DNA of 64,000 bases, taken from contig UWYS01000005.1 in assembly GCA_900291925.1 (NCBI GenBank), positions 744,001 to 808,000 on the forward strand, written 5' to 3'. The stretch is from Thecaphora thlaspeos (taxonomy: Eukaryota; Basidiomycota; Ustilaginomycetes; Urocystidales; Glomosporiaceae). The notes beneath the pieces are model-generated. The model saw only the letters and a list, made by a program, of their open reading frames with translations, was not told the origin of the DNA and did no database searches. Within the stretch, counting starts at the first letter, position 1. Each line of letters starts with the position of its first letter. Positions 11,144-22,638 of this stretch are shown one piece after another. Made by a program: the position numbers and the translations under genes.

Positions 11144-13221
11144 TCACTTGGTCATCGCCTTGAGCGCATCCTTGATCGTCTTTTCCATCTCCTCGACCTC
11201 GTCGGTGCCCACCCGGGTGATCTGGCACTTGAGCGCGTTTTCGATCTGGGCCATGTAGCTCCACGACTGCTGGTCGTGGACAAAGTTGATCGAAACACCC
11301 TTGCGACCGAAGCGTCCCGTCCGTCCGATCCGGTGCAAGTAGGTCTCGGCGTCCGCCTCGCCGCTGTTGGTGAGCGGCATGTCGTAGTTGATGACAAGCG
11401 TCACCTGCTGGATGTCGATGCCTCGCGCGATGACGTTGGTCGAGATGAGCACCTTGCTCTTGCCGTCGCGGAACGCATCGATGGTGCGGTCGCGGTCGGC
11501 CGTCTCGAGGCGGCCGTGAAGCGAGTCGACCTTGTGGCCCTCGGCCGTCATCTTCTGGGCGATCCGGTCGGCCGTCTCGCGCTTGGCGCAGAAGATGATG
11601 CTCTGGCCGATCGTCAGCAGGTTGTACAGCTCCACCAGCACCTCGTACTTGTGGTCCTCGTTCTTGCAGTCCATGTAGAACTGCTTGATCGCCTCGACCG
11701 ACAGCTCTTCCTGCTTGAGTCGGATCTCGTTGGCGCCCGGTGCGAGCCGCAGCGCAAACTCGTGGACGTGGTCGGGGAAAGTGGCGGAAAAGAGAACCAG
11801 CTGGCACGTCTTGGGCATGGTGCTGCGGTGAGGCGGAGAGACAAGCGGCGTCGACGGGGGTCGGATCAAGCGTTTCATCAGCGATCTTTCGTCTACTTCG
11901 CCTTCGCTTTAGCACAAGTCCAAGATCCAGAGACGGCCTGCGTCGTGGATGCAGATGTGGGAGCGAGACCAGCGACGACACTTACTTCTTGACGCGGATG
12001 CTCTGCTCACCTAGGCTCTGCTGGTCGAGCATGTTGTCGGCCTCGTCGAGGACAAACACCTTGACGGCGCTGGTGTCGATGCTCTTGGACTTGATCAGGT
12101 CGAACGTCTTGCCGGGCGTGCCGACAATGAGCTGCGCAGTGACCTTGTCGCCGCGCTTGACCTCGTCGGGCAGCGAGAGCTGACGCGTGACGTCGGTGAA
12201 CTTGGACATCGTTTCGACTACCTCCATGATCTGACGGGCCAGCTCACGCGAAGCTGGCAGTTTAGCAGATCGCAGGACGATCGGATGGGAGAAGAGAGGT
12301 GAGACAGAGACGAGGCAGACCGCCTAGGGCTGACGCCGAAGACTGCTATCACTCACGAGCGAGGACGATGGCCTGGGGCTTCTTTAGGCTGTAGTCGATC
12401 CGCGAAAGCATTGTGAGGATGAACGCTGCGGTCTTTCCGGTTCCAGACTGTGATTGCCCGATCATATTCTTTGGGCTGCAGCGATGCCAGGTTGCGGACA
12501 AGAATGAGCGTCTCCTCACAGACAGATAGCACAATGTACTCTCCCCTTTGAGCTACTTACGGGTTCTGCAGCAGGAGAGGAAGTGCCTTTTCTTGGATCT
12601 TAGAAGGTTTCTGGTACTTCATCGCGTAAATGCCCTTGAGTAGGTTCTCGTGCCTGTCGTGGTTCGAGCGTAGGCGGGATCCACATGTTCGCGGTCAAGT
12701 TGGGTCATACAAGCAGCCGAGTAGAGTCCTCGCAGTTCAGCTTATAAGGTATCCTGCTTACAGTCCAAGTTCCTCGAACGACTTGACGGAGTAAAGCGGC
12801 GAGTTGGGATCGGCCTGCTGATCGGCGAGCGTGACCTGGACATCGTGTTCGGGCTCGTGAAGGTTGGTCTCTGCTAGCATTGGCGAGCAAGCAAGAGATC
12901 ATCAGCAGCTGCTCCGCTTTCGGCAAGCTTCGTGTGCAGTTGACGAGAATGATACTCACCTGGGGCCTCGGCTTTTGTCTCTTCTCCCTCCTTGTCCTCT
13001 GCGGAAAGCGCGAGCCGATCAGGAACAAGAAGGACCAAAAGGATGTCAGCAGAGGTTTCCGTGGCAGAGTCACGTACGCTTCTGGAACGGCAATGCTCAC
13101 CCTTGACTTCGGGCTTGTCCTCCGTCTTGGAGTCCCCCTTGGTCTCTGCCATCAGACCAGAGATGCGGTCGGCGATGTCATTGACCTTGTCGCCCGCTGG
13201 AGCGGCAGCCCTGTCGGTCAT
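11144..13221 (-). CDS. DBP5: DEAD-box ATP-dependent RNA helicase Dbp5
   Basis: Seven exons (13101-13221, 12960-12998, 12762-12870, 12561-12653, 12357-12475, 11986-12253, 11144-11822) join to 475 residues. Dbp5 works at the cytoplasmic face of the nuclear pore, where its ATPase strips export factors from mRNA. The helicase motifs are complete: the Q-motif region [13 protein letters not shown], motif [18 protein letters not shown] (rebuilt across the fifth intron), [25 protein letters not shown] and [22 protein letters not shown] and the short acidic N-terminus are typical of Dbp5 rather than eIF4A. The introns are 85-163 nt, and the 163-nt one is the longest in the window. The gene is divergent from the polymerase delta subunit gene. 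Confidence 0.95.
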
Positions 13222-13723
13222 CGCGAATTCGATGGATGCTTTCGAGTGTACGTTGACGTTGATGATAAAGCGTGAGTTGCGTTTCTTCTCGGTGCAATGG
13301 GAGTGTCGTCGTCGTCGCGGCTGCGTTGGGCGGGAATGGTGTTGCTCTGGCTACATCAGAGCCAGGAGAGACCAACACGCGAGCTCCTCTCATATCTGGA
13401 AAAAGCCACTCGCTCGGGAGCCCGCTTCCCGGGCGCCTTTTTGGCCGCGTGATCGGAGCCGACGCGATGTCGCATTTTGCACAGGTTATCCTCAAGACCA
13501 ATCGGGAGAACACGCCAGGATCGGACTGAGACGCGTCGCGTAGAGGGCTGGATTAACAGACTCCAAACCGAGGGCCAGCTGCAAGGAAGCCGCCGACGAC
13601 GACGACGCCTTCGTCGACCAACACCGACCCTCCACGCCTTCCTACACCGCTTCTTGCACACGCCTACACCTTCATCCACCGTCTCTTCACGACTTCCGCA
13701 CGAGCTGAGCCGCTCATGCCAAC
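13222..13723. promoter_or_regulatory. Divergent promoter between DBP5 and the Pol delta subunit gene
   Basis: These 502 bp separate two outward-facing start codons. The part before the polymerase subunit ATG is C/T-rich with GACGACGACGCC repeats. No TATA box is evident. Confidence 0.5.
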
Positions 13724-16013
13724 ATGTCGAAGGACGATGCCGACTTCCTCAAGACGTGGGTCCAGCATGACAAGAAGATCGTACGTGTTGCCGCGTGTAA
13801 GGGGCGGCTCGAACATCGGAGATGGGCCACAGACTAGCTCACCCTTTTGCCTTCGTCTCTTTTTTGTCGCTCGTACTCGCAGATGACCTACCGTCTAATG
13901 AGCAGAGAGCGAAGGATCCACGTTGACGAGGCCAAGCAGCGCATGCAGTCCTACTACGACGCCTGCCGTTCCAAGGGCAACAACGACGTCGACAGGCCCC
14001 ATGCCACCTTCATTCTGATCGGAGAGCTCAAAATCAGCCAGGCAGAGAATGATAAGCACAAGGGAGGTGCTGAGGGGACCGAGATGGGGGTCAACGGGCA
14101 GGACCCGACGCAGACGCAGACGCAAGCAGACGAGTCCCAAGCCTCGACCAGCTCAGCTCCTGCCTCCGGGCAAAGCTTTCTCTCTGGGAGGATGAAGGCC
14201 AAGGCGCGGGGCCGCCATCTGCCGAGGCTTGGCATTGTCCTAGCCAGCGAGATGCAGTTGGAAAGTGAGCATCTTCACCTCTGACACTTTACACGCTACC
14301 TGCGGCCTCGTCGGCCTCCGCTCTTACTCACACCGTATCTTCACCTCCGCCTCTCGACGTAGATGCCAAGTCGGGCTTCTCGCATATCACCTCATGCCAC
14401 GTCTACTCGCTGCAGCCCGGCCCGCTCAAGGATGTCGCGCTGCTGACCGGTATTCAGCACGAGCTGCACACATCGGCCAAGTACGTTGACACCTGGACAC
14501 AGACAGGCCGCGGCAGGGAGCTGGGTGTCATTACAAACGACTCGATCAAGGACAACTATGTGAGTGCCGGCCGGAATGCCGTCCTGGACAGTGTGCAGGC
14601 TAGACTGAATGATGAACAGACCGACTGACACCGTCATGCCATTCGTCGTAACGCACAGGACCCGACAAAGCCATTACCTTCCCTTGCGGGTCCTAGCGCG
14701 CCAGCGCTACCAAAGCCCCCCGAGGTCAAAGACGCCAAGAATCTAAAGACAGAAGCGCCGGAGGCGACCGCAGGCCCCGCGAAGACAGAGACAGCCAAGC
14801 CTGAGCCCAAGAAGGAAGACGAGAAAGCGTCCGCCCCGAAGAGCAGCGCAGCAAAGAAGAGCGGTAGGCTTGATTGGAGCCGGGCAAAGCCCAAAGCTGC
14901 CGCTACCTCCGCTGCCAAGGATGAGACAGTGAAGAAGAGCAGCAGCGCACGGGACAAGGCAGGCGATGCGAGCATCGTAATCGGCGACAGCGACGACGAC
15001 GATGAGAAGCCCACAAATTCGAGCCGCAGGGCGGTCTCGTCGCGGAGCAAGAAGTCGAGACGAGCCCTGCTTGGGGACGACAGCGATGACGATGAGAAAA
15101 TGGACTCCGAGGATGATGGCGGCAGCGACGGAGGCGGCAAGATCGGATACGACATCAATGACGACGCTGAGAATGACGTCCAGGTGGTCGAGCAGGACTC
15201 AATCGCGCACCGAGTCGCGACCGCCAAGGAGCAGCATACTGCGACCACGGGCATGGGCAAACGGGTCGATGCGAAGAAGAAGAGCAGCAAGGCGGAGCTC
15301 GATCGCGAACGACAGGCGCTCGAGGACATGATGGACCTCGACGATGACCCCGGTGAGTACGCATTGGATCTCGCGCAGGCTGTGTAGCGCCGAGATGCTG
15401 ATGAGATCGTTCCTTGATCTTCCTGGCTCCGGACGTTTCATCCGCACACGCAGACATCCCTGCGACCGAAGAGCCTTCGACAGCCATGATGCGGGGCACG
15501 GCCAACGCCGACGATGCAGAGGCAACTCCCAAGCCCAAGAGACGGGTCAGGAAGCAGCGCAAGGTGCAGAAGAAGATTCGCAGGACAGACAAGCGAGGCT
15601 ACAAGGGTGAGCATTGACAACCTGCAACCGGCCGCGTTCGAGCAGGAGCTTGAGAGTTGATCGATGGACGACGGACACTTTGATTGGCTCTTGGCCCTTT
15701 CCTCGACGCAGTGACGGAGATGGTAGACGAGTACGAGTCCTACTCGTCTGACGAGTCCGATGCCCCAGCCCCAGCGCCGGCGGGCAAGGCCAAGGCCGCC
15801 CCCAAGAAGCCAGCAAAGCCTCCAGCGGCGCAATCGGCATCGTCCAGCGCCTCGGCTCCGCCTAGCCGTGCACCGTCGACCGGGCCAGTCAAGAAGGAGA
15901 CTCAGCCGTCGGGCTCGACGGCGACGAGCGGACGAAAGCCATCTGGCGGTGCGGCACCCCAGAAGGGCCAGCAGAGTCTGAATAGCTTCTTTACAAAGAA
16001 GCCGAAGCAATAG
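13724..16013 (+). CDS. POL32: DNA polymerase delta subunit 3, Cdc27/Pol32 family
   Basis: Six exons (13724-13780, 13883-14264, 14363-14559, 14659-15352, 15454-15606, 15712-16013) encode 594 residues. The N-terminal domain, which binds the small subunit of Pol delta, is recognisable from MTYRLMSRERRIHVDEAKQRM and HATFILIGELK. SFSHITSCHVYSLQP-like residues follow after the second intron. The rest is long, charged and disordered, with acidic clusters (GDSDDDDE) and a basic patch (KPKRRVRKQRK). The last 14 residues contain a perfect PCNA-interacting PIP box, QQSLNSFF at 581-588. The subunit tethers Pol delta to PCNA during lagging-strand and repair synthesis. Sequence conservation is low outside the ends, as usual for this family, so the ends carry the assignment. 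Confidence 0.88.
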
Positions 16014-17094
16014 CGGCACTCCGGTAGGTACGGGGTCAATGAAATAAGAGGGGAGGTGGGGTCAATGAAAGGTGGGGGTGAATGAAAAGTGAGGGTGGGG
16101 AAGGAAGGCCAGTCAACGTCAAGAAAAGCCAAGGTGGAGGCATGGAAGTGTGGTCGAGCTCGAACAAGGCGCCGTTCCTGGTGCGCACTCCACACGCGCG
16201 CCCTGCCCACGCGTCCCTCGGCCCCTCGAGGCACGGCACGGCAGAACAGAACAGGTGCGAGCGTACAGTCGCACGGTACAGTAAGTGAGCACCCGGCGGC
16301 GGCCGTTTGACTATGTATGTAAATACTTTAGCACTAACTACCTACACTACTCTTGCCAGTGCAGCCCTGGTCAAGGAAGGATGCAGGGATGCCTGCCTGC
16401 ATCATGTACAGCAATTATGTATATGCTGCTCCGTCTTTGGGCGATCCCCTCTGACTAGTTAGCCTCGCTTTGTACGCTAGCCTCTAGGCTCAGCTCGTAC
16501 TGTATTTGCTCGGGCGATGGCTGCAGCTCACAGACATCTGAGCGACGCCGGGAAAGCCCACGCTCAAGGCCATCAGAAGGCGGCTCCGTCGACGTCCTAG
16601 AGGCCCCTGAGCTCGTGGTGGCAACAGATGGTTTGATCTCCACCGCCGCCTCACGGCTGCCTCGTGCTTTCTCTGGCTCAGCGTGAAGCATGAAGCGCAG
16701 CCACTTCTCATGTCCCCTGAGCTCTTGTCGAGTAACTAGGGGTGTCCCGAGGAGCTCGACGAAGACGGCATCGATACCCAGACTGCCTTACTACCTACGA
16801 TACCACACCACCTCTCCGCAGACGCCCCCTAGATCAGCTTCAGCTCGACGATCATACTTACTCGCGCCTTCATCGTCACGCCGCTCCCTCATATCGGCCG
16901 CCATTCAGTGACTGGCTCCTCAGCTTCACATCGCATCACCACCTACATCGCGCCTCGCCCTCACAACGGCACACCACACTTTTCGCATGGACCTCGCTCG
17001 GGCACCACTACTGTCGCCGCAGACGCGGTAGATTCAGTGTCACAAAACCTTCACCATCCAATCACGCCGATCATCCTGTTGGTGATTCGACTCG
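16014..17094. other. Intergenic: upstream region of the giant membrane protein gene
   Basis: No gene is seen in 1.08 kb. GGTGGGG/GGTCAATGAAA repeats occur near 16045-16090. The last 350 bp are C-rich and CAC-rich, as in leaders of GC-rich fungal genes. Confidence 0.55.
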
Positions 17095-20000
17095 ATGCCT
17101 CCCAACCGAGGCGCGCCAGCCGACGATGGCCAGCACGATGTGTCCAACACCGGTGCGCGGGAGGGACGCCGCGGTCGAAGCACGCAGTCCGCGGCCCGCG
17201 GCAGTCTGTCGCTACGCATGCCGAGGTCCAGCAGCGTCCAGCAGCTAGTGCAGCAGTGGGAGGTCGGCGCTACGCCCACCACTGCCGCCGCCGCCTCTTC
17301 GCCGCAGAAGGAGCGCACCAACGCCGCGGCCCGCAGTCCGGCTTCGCCTCGTGTCGAGTCGCGCGACAATGGACTCAAGGCACAGCCTACCAACGCTGTT
17401 ATCCACGCAACGGTGGGCAAGATGGACTGGACGCCCAAGTACGGCCTGGGCATGCACATGGACGGCGACGCCCCGGCAAGGCGTAGCGCGCCCGAACGTG
17501 CCGAAGCGAGGACGTCTCCCAGGGCGTCGACGAAGTCGGCAGGGACAACAGGCCAGAGCTCCTCCGCTCCGGAGGACCGTCGTGCGGCAAAGAAGAGCGG
17601 CTCACCAGGAGTTCAGTTGAAAGCGGGCCGAGAGCCGCCATCGATACCGCTCAAGTCCGTCCAGCCAGAGACGTCCCTTCCGTCGCCGGTCAGTCCGCCA
17701 TCCGCGTCCACCGACTCCAAGATGTCGGGCTTCTTCCCGTCTACTGGCGCCTGCGGACCGCCGCGCCCGTCCGTTGGCAGTGGCGTACCAGCCACTTCAC
17801 CTGTCCAGCCAACGGGCGTCGCATCGAAACCTTTCAGTACCTCGGCGGGGGAGCAGAAGACCTCGTCGGAGAGCACGGCGGCGTCTGTGCTCCAGGCGTC
17901 CGAAGCGCCCTCGTCTCCCGATTGTCCAGTCTATGTCAGGGTCGAGGCTGTGCGTCCGAGTCGGCTGGTGGGCTCGGTCGTCGCGAGCTCGGTGCGATCG
18001 GCAGAAGTCCCGGTCGAGGCGCGGCCTGCCTCACGCGAACGTCGCCAGGCAGCCCCGCCGACGATCGAGCCACCGGTTCTCGTCAACGAAAGCCTGAGAG
18101 GCGCTACGCTCCGCCCCCGGGACGGCCTGGCTCGAACGTCGGACGGCACGGACATATTCGACCTTGAAGGCAAGAGCGGAAAGAGCCGTACGAGCTGGCT
18201 GCCGTCCGTCTTCCTCTCCGAACCCGCGTCGCACGAGGCGACTGAAGGCGTTCGTCCCGCCGTGAGACTGTCCGCCACGGGTCTGACTGATGCTCAGCCG
18301 GGCTCGTCGAGCGACGGCGACCCTCTGATGCGCGGCCAAGATCAAGCTTCTGTCCCTCGGACTTCTCTCGACACGTTGTGCTCGATGCGTCCAGGTCCAG
18401 GGTTGAGCTCGAGATCGACGTCGACGCTCGTGCCCAGGGAGGGGTCGCCTTCGCCTGCTTCGACGGAGCCGTCGAGATACTCTGCTGTTTGTCACAGCTA
18501 CGATCAGGCCGAGGGGCTTCCCGTCCCGGCGGATGAAGTCTTTGCCGCGGCCGCTCCGCCCCTCCACCTTCCGGCGCTGGACGAGTACCTGGCCAACGGC
18601 GTTCTGTTCGCCAAGCCGACCTTCTCGGATGCCGTCGCCATCTGCACGCAGGAGGAGCGCGAGCTCTTCGGCTTCCACAAGGGCCTCGAAGCGTTCGACG
18701 CTGCCGACAACGGGGGCAGCAACTTCAGCAGCCGATTCGGGGTCAAGCCAGCGGCCGGCCAGACGAAGCGACGATCACCCGTCCTTGAGGTGGCCGGTGG
18801 TCAGATGAACCTGCCGCAGGGCGCCTTTGCCTCGGCTACCGAGATGGGCGGTGGGTCGGCACGCCAGCGGCCCGGTGGACTCCGGCAGAGGCTGGTCGGC
18901 AAGTACACCAAGGTGGACATCGGCGATGGGGACGAGCTCGAGGCCATTGTTACTGCGCTGAACAAGACGGGCGACGCGCTCTACAGCGATGGCAGCGAGT
19001 CGGACGACGGCAAGACAGTCCTCGCATCGGACGAAGGCATTTCCTTGTCCAACGACTCCCTCGACAAAAGGCGGGCGGCAACCGCCGCCGTCGACAGCGA
19101 CGTTGCGCACGCTGACTATCTGAAGCGACCTAGGATGCCGCCGCCGGCCGACAGCGACCTGTCGCTACCTGTGCCTTCTGCCGTCCCGAGCCAGATGTCG
19201 ACGGCGTCGCGTCCCGTGACGCGCTTGCAGATGTTCCCGCCGCTGATGTTGCTCAAGGAAAACTCTCTCGACGAGCTCAAGTCGAACGCCATCGGGCCGA
19301 GGAAGCCGCCCGGTGGCATTGGGGACATTCAGATCCTCGGAACGATCTTCGACTTCATCATCGGGGCCGAGGGAAGCAACTTTGCCGCCGGCCTCTTCCG
19401 GCTCGAGCTGCTCCGCGACTTTGTCCAGCTGATGGCGGCCAGTCTGCACTTCGAGAGCTTTGCTTCTGGGACGCTGACGACGTCGGACAAGGCACGCAAG
19501 TTCCTCCTCCAGACGCTGCCGTCCCTCCTCGGGCTCAACCTTGTCTCCGTCTTCGGCTACGCCGTGATCTTCTTCCTGACGTGGATCTGCATCACGGCGC
19601 TCGCGCTCTGGAGGTTCTGGATGATGACGAGGACCTACGACCCGAACCGCAACGTCGAGGGCTTCGACTCGCAGGGCTACGTCTACAAGGCATCATCGCG
19701 CAGCAGCAAGCTGCTCAACACCACCATCGTCTTCCTCCTCTCGACGCTCTACCTGCCGCTGAGCAAGCTGGCCGTCAACGCGCTCGTCTGGTCGTCGGAC
19801 TTCTGGCCCGTCGCCAACCCGTACGCGGGCGGAGTTGACGATCCCGCCCTCGTCGCGCTCGGCGACGAGGACATTTGGCGGCAGCCAACCGAGTTCTGCT
19901 ACACGACCACGATGCGCAAGGACGGCTACAACTGGGCCTACGTCATCGTTCCGCTGGCCGCCGCGACGTTCCTCTTCTACACGCTGTGGTTCCCCTGGCG

Positions 20001-22638
20001 GATGATGATGACGATCCGCGACATGTTGCCCAGTGTCAGCCCGTACAACGAGCTTGGCAAGAAACGCACCGACGAGGAGATGGAGATCGAGTACTGCCGG
20101 CTGCTCCAGCGCGACAAGTCGCCGCTCAACTTCCTCTACAACGCCTACCGGCGCAAGTGGGGCTTCTACAAGCCGATGTATATCATCCTGTTCAAGTTCA
20201 GCAATCTCGTCATCATCGGCGTGCTGGCAAAGGACACCTGCCTTTTCCGCTCTTACCCAACGAAGACGATGCTGGCGATCCAACAGATTACGCTGATCGT
20301 CGTCATGTCGTTCCTGCTTGGTCTGCACCTCTACATCAAGCCGTTCGTCGACCAGATCTCGAACCGCTCCGAGATGGTGAGCCGCATCGGCTACGTCTGC
20401 ACGGCCGTCATCGGACTGCTCGTCACGCTCAACGTCCAGGGCTCGACCGTCTACAACACGGTGGTCCTCTACGGGATCCAGGCCATTTCGTACACGGGCA
20501 ACATCTACTTTGCCATCATCGGCACGTCGCTCGCCGCATACAGCGTCAAGCGGTGGCAGAAGCGCGTCGACTTCAGCATCGACGTCTTTTCGCCGCTGCT
20601 CGACTTGCAGAAGCACATCAAGCGGCGCGTCTGGCAGGAGACGCTCTCGACCATCCTTCTATCGGGACGCGGACTGCACATGCCTCTGGACCAGGTCATT
20701 GCCTTTTCGATGTCCGAGAGCGATGTGCGGCCACCGTACCTGCTCGACTTCCGCGGCTCGGCGGCCGAGCGCCACATCGAGAACCTCAAGATCGTCAAGC
20801 AGATCGGCATCGAAGAGTACGAGAGGCAGGTCCGACGGAGCCGGACCGCCGAAGGAGCGCGCCTGCGCGAGCTCGTCAGGAGCATCCAGCACACCTATGC
20901 CGGCCCGGACGCCTACTACCGTCCGATGCATCCGCCTTTCCCCAGCGGCGTCTTGTCATTCTTCGGCAAGGCCTTTGTCGTGCCCTTCCCGCCGACCATT
21001 GTGATGCGCTACGATCAAGGATCCAAGCGCACGCTGCAGATCACGTCGCTCGAGGACTTTGAGGCCTTCGTCTGGCAGAACGCGTCGGAAGAGGTGCGTT
21101 CGAGGAAGATGGTGCGGCAGGCGCTGAGAGCGCTCGAAGGGCAACGCGTGCTGTGCCCGCACGTTGACAACGTCCCATACGGCAGGGGCAGCCACGGTCC
21201 GGCATGGCTCAGCAAGCTTTCGGCCCGCCTCGGCGGGGAGCGGAGACGTTACACCCATGCGCCTGCCCACGTCAACGATTTTACGATGGTCACGCCCGTC
21301 TCGTATGTCGAGGGCACGCTCCGCATTGAGCGGCGCGTGGAGCACGAGTGGAACGGCTACAACTTTTCATCTGGCTTCTACGTCAAGCTCGTTTACGACC
21401 AGGGCGGACGCCGGCAGGAGTCGAACGGAGCCATCACGACGGTGCGCGAGGTGCTCGAGGTGAGCGGGTCGAGGGCCTTTGGCCTGCCAGACGACTTTGT
21501 CATGACGCCGAGCCTCGCCCGCTTCCTCAAGGACAACGAGTGTGCCGTCAAAGAGCGCTTGCCGTACGTCGAGGCGATCCTGCAGCGGTACCGCAAAGAC
21601 TTTGAGCGCGAGGCACGCCGGAAGGAGCGCGAGATGCCGTACTCGTTCGAGACGGACATCTTCAACAACCACCACCTCTCGCTCGACGAGCTGCACGCGA
21701 CGCTGCGCCGGACGGTGAAGAGCAAGGCGCTGGCACAGCTTCCCCTGCGCTATAGAGGCTGCATCACGATGCTCTACGAGCGCCTGGTCGCGATCGACCG
21801 TTCGCCCGTCCACCGATACTGGTGGCTGTTGTTCGATGAGCTGTGGCGGATGAACAACGGCGACTACAAGCTGCTGAGCCAGCACCGCCGATCCTTCTCG
21901 CCTCAGTTTGCCACGAGCATCGCCTACATGCCGATGCCGCGCGCCGACCTGGAGCGGTACCTGCGGAAGCGCGGGCTGTGGAAGAAGGGCGGCGAGACGG
22001 GCGGACCGTTCAACCGCGGCCTGCTGAACCGCATCTACTTCTACCTCAACGAGGTCGTCTTTGCCGGCCATCATAGCGGGCATTCCACCCTGACGTCTCT
22101 GCACTCCAGGAGCGGCAACGGCGTCATTGGAGGCAACGGCGATAAGGGCGGCGGTGGTCCACGCCGAGGTCCAGACGGGAGCCGACCCGCCGATGTCGGA
22201 CGTGGGTTGATCTCGATCGGCTTTGGGACGACGCCGCAGAATGCTACGCGGCGCGACTACCCTTCCTTTGAAGACCTCAAGGATCCGACCGACGCACCAC
22301 CACGCCACGGCGGCGGCGGCGGCGGGCGGGACGATCCGAGCTCGCACAGCGACTCGCGTCTGACGGGCGGGGGGACGGCCTACTCCACGGTGAACATCCA
22401 GGACCGGAGCGCGTACGCGTGGGAGCAGCGGATGGACGGGCGCCCGCTCTCGACGCGCCTGCAGAGGCTCAAGATCAAGACGCTCCAGTGGCTCAGCCTG
22501 TCGCCGTTCGTGCTGGACTTTGACAGGGAGAGGCTGTTCCTATACGTACAGCTGGTCGATGACGACGGCGGAGTTGCGTCCAACGGTCGGGGGAAGCGGT
22601 ATGTGCTGCTGCCCGATCGAGGCGCCGGGAGGTGTTGA
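17095..22638 (+). CDS. Giant polytopic membrane protein of unknown function
   Basis: One uninterrupted frame of 1847 residues starts at an ATG at 17095 and ends with TGA. I do not recognise the family. Residues 1-760 are disordered and rich in Ser, Pro and Arg. Residues of about 810-1150 contain roughly seven hydrophobic stretches: SLLGLNLVSVFGYAVIFFL, TTIVFLLSTLYLPL, WAYVIVPLAAATFLFYTLW, MYIILFKFSNLVIIGVLA, ITLIVVMSFLLGLHLYI, IGYVCTAVIGLLVTLNV and IQAISYTGNIYFAIIG. A conserved-looking loop, RRKWGFYKPMYIILFKF, precedes the fourth, a pattern loosely recalling fungal TRP-like proteins. There is no signal peptide. About 700 probably cytosolic residues follow, ordered to about 1660, then a Gly-rich tail. 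It is the largest intronless gene here. A channel, scaffold or transporter role is possible but unsupported. Confidence 0.8.
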   Translation: MPPNRGAPADDGQHDVSNTGAREGRRGRSTQSAARGSLSLRMPRSSSVQQLVQQWEVGATPTTAAAASSPQKERTNAAARSPASPRVESRDNGLKAQPTNAVIHATVGKMDWTPKYGLGMHMDGDAPARRSAPERAEARTSPRASTKSAGTTGQSSSAPEDRRAAKKSGSPGVQLKAGREPPSIPLKSVQPETSLPSPVSPPSASTDSKMSGFFPSTGACGPPRPSVGSGVPATSPVQPTGVASKPFSTSAGEQKTSSESTAASVLQASEAPSSPDCPVYVRVEAVRPSRLVGSVVASSVRSAEVPVEARPASRERRQAAPPTIEPPVLVNESLRGATLRPRDGLARTSDGTDIFDLEGKSGKSRTSWLPSVFLSEPASHEATEGVRPAVRLSATGLTDAQPGSSSDGDPLMRGQDQASVPRTSLDTLCSMRPGPGLSSRSTSTLVPREGSPSPASTEPSRYSAVCHSYDQAEGLPVPADEVFAAAAPPLHLPALDEYLANGVLFAKPTFSDAVAICTQEERELFGFHKGLEAFDAADNGGSNFSSRFGVKPAAGQTKRRSPVLEVAGGQMNLPQGAFASATEMGGGSARQRPGGLRQRLVGKYTKVDIGDGDELEAIVTALNKTGDALYSDGSESDDGKTVLASDEGISLSNDSLDKRRAATAAVDSDVAHADYLKRPRMPPPADSDLSLPVPSAVPSQMSTASRPVTRLQMFPPLMLLKENSLDELKSNAIGPRKPPGGIGDIQILGTIFDFIIGAEGSNFAAGLFRLELLRDFVQLMAASLHFESFASGTLTTSDKARKFLLQTLPSLLGLNLVSVFGYAVIFFLTWICITALALWRFWMMTRTYDPNRNVEGFDSQGYVYKASSRSSKLLNTTIVFLLSTLYLPLSKLAVNALVWSSDFWPVANPYAGGVDDPALVALGDEDIWRQPTEFCYTTTMRKDGYNWAYVIVPLAAATFLFYTLWFPWRMMMTIRDMLPSVSPYNELGKKRTDEEMEIEYCRLLQRDKSPLNFLYNAYRRKWGFYKPMYIILFKFSNLVIIGVLAKDTCLFRSYPTKTMLAIQQITLIVVMSFLLGLHLYIKPFVDQISNRSEMVSRIGYVCTAVIGLLVTLNVQGSTVYNTVVLYGIQAISYTGNIYFAIIGTSLAAYSVKRWQKRVDFSIDVFSPLLDLQKHIKRRVWQETLSTILLSGRGLHMPLDQVIAFSMSESDVRPPYLLDFRGSAAERHIENLKIVKQIGIEEYERQVRRSRTAEGARLRELVRSIQHTYAGPDAYYRPMHPPFPSGVLSFFGKAFVVPFPPTIVMRYDQGSKRTLQITSLEDFEAFVWQNASEEVRSRKMVRQALRALEGQRVLCPHVDNVPYGRGSHGPAWLSKLSARLGGERRRYTHAPAHVNDFTMVTPVSYVEGTLRIERRVEHEWNGYNFSSGFYVKLVYDQGGRRQESNGAITTVREVLEVSGSRAFGLPDDFVMTPSLARFLKDNECAVKERLPYVEAILQRYRKDFEREARRKEREMPYSFETDIFNNHHLSLDELHATLRRTVKSKALAQLPLRYRGCITMLYERLVAIDRSPVHRYWWLLFDELWRMNNGDYKLLSQHRRSFSPQFATSIAYMPMPRADLERYLRKRGLWKKGGETGGPFNRGLLNRIYFYLNEVVFAGHHSGHSTLTSLHSRSGNGVIGGNGDKGGGGPRRGPDGSRPADVGRGLISIGFGTTPQNATRRDYPSFEDLKDPTDAPPRHGGGGGGRDDPSSHSDSRLTGGGTAYSTVNIQDRSAYAWEQRMDGRPLSTRLQRLKIKTLQWLSLSPFVLDFDRERLFLYVQLVDDDGGVASNGRGKRYVLLPDRGAGRC

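Noticed and set aside
11039..11992. Open frame of 317 codons antisense to DBP5
   Set aside because: It mirrors the conserved helicase exon and runs through an intron of DBP5; its product is a composition artefact.
19693..20616. Open frame of 307 codons antisense to the giant membrane protein
   Set aside because: It is a shadow caused by codon bias on the coding strand, with an Asp/Val/Arg-rich product and no motif.
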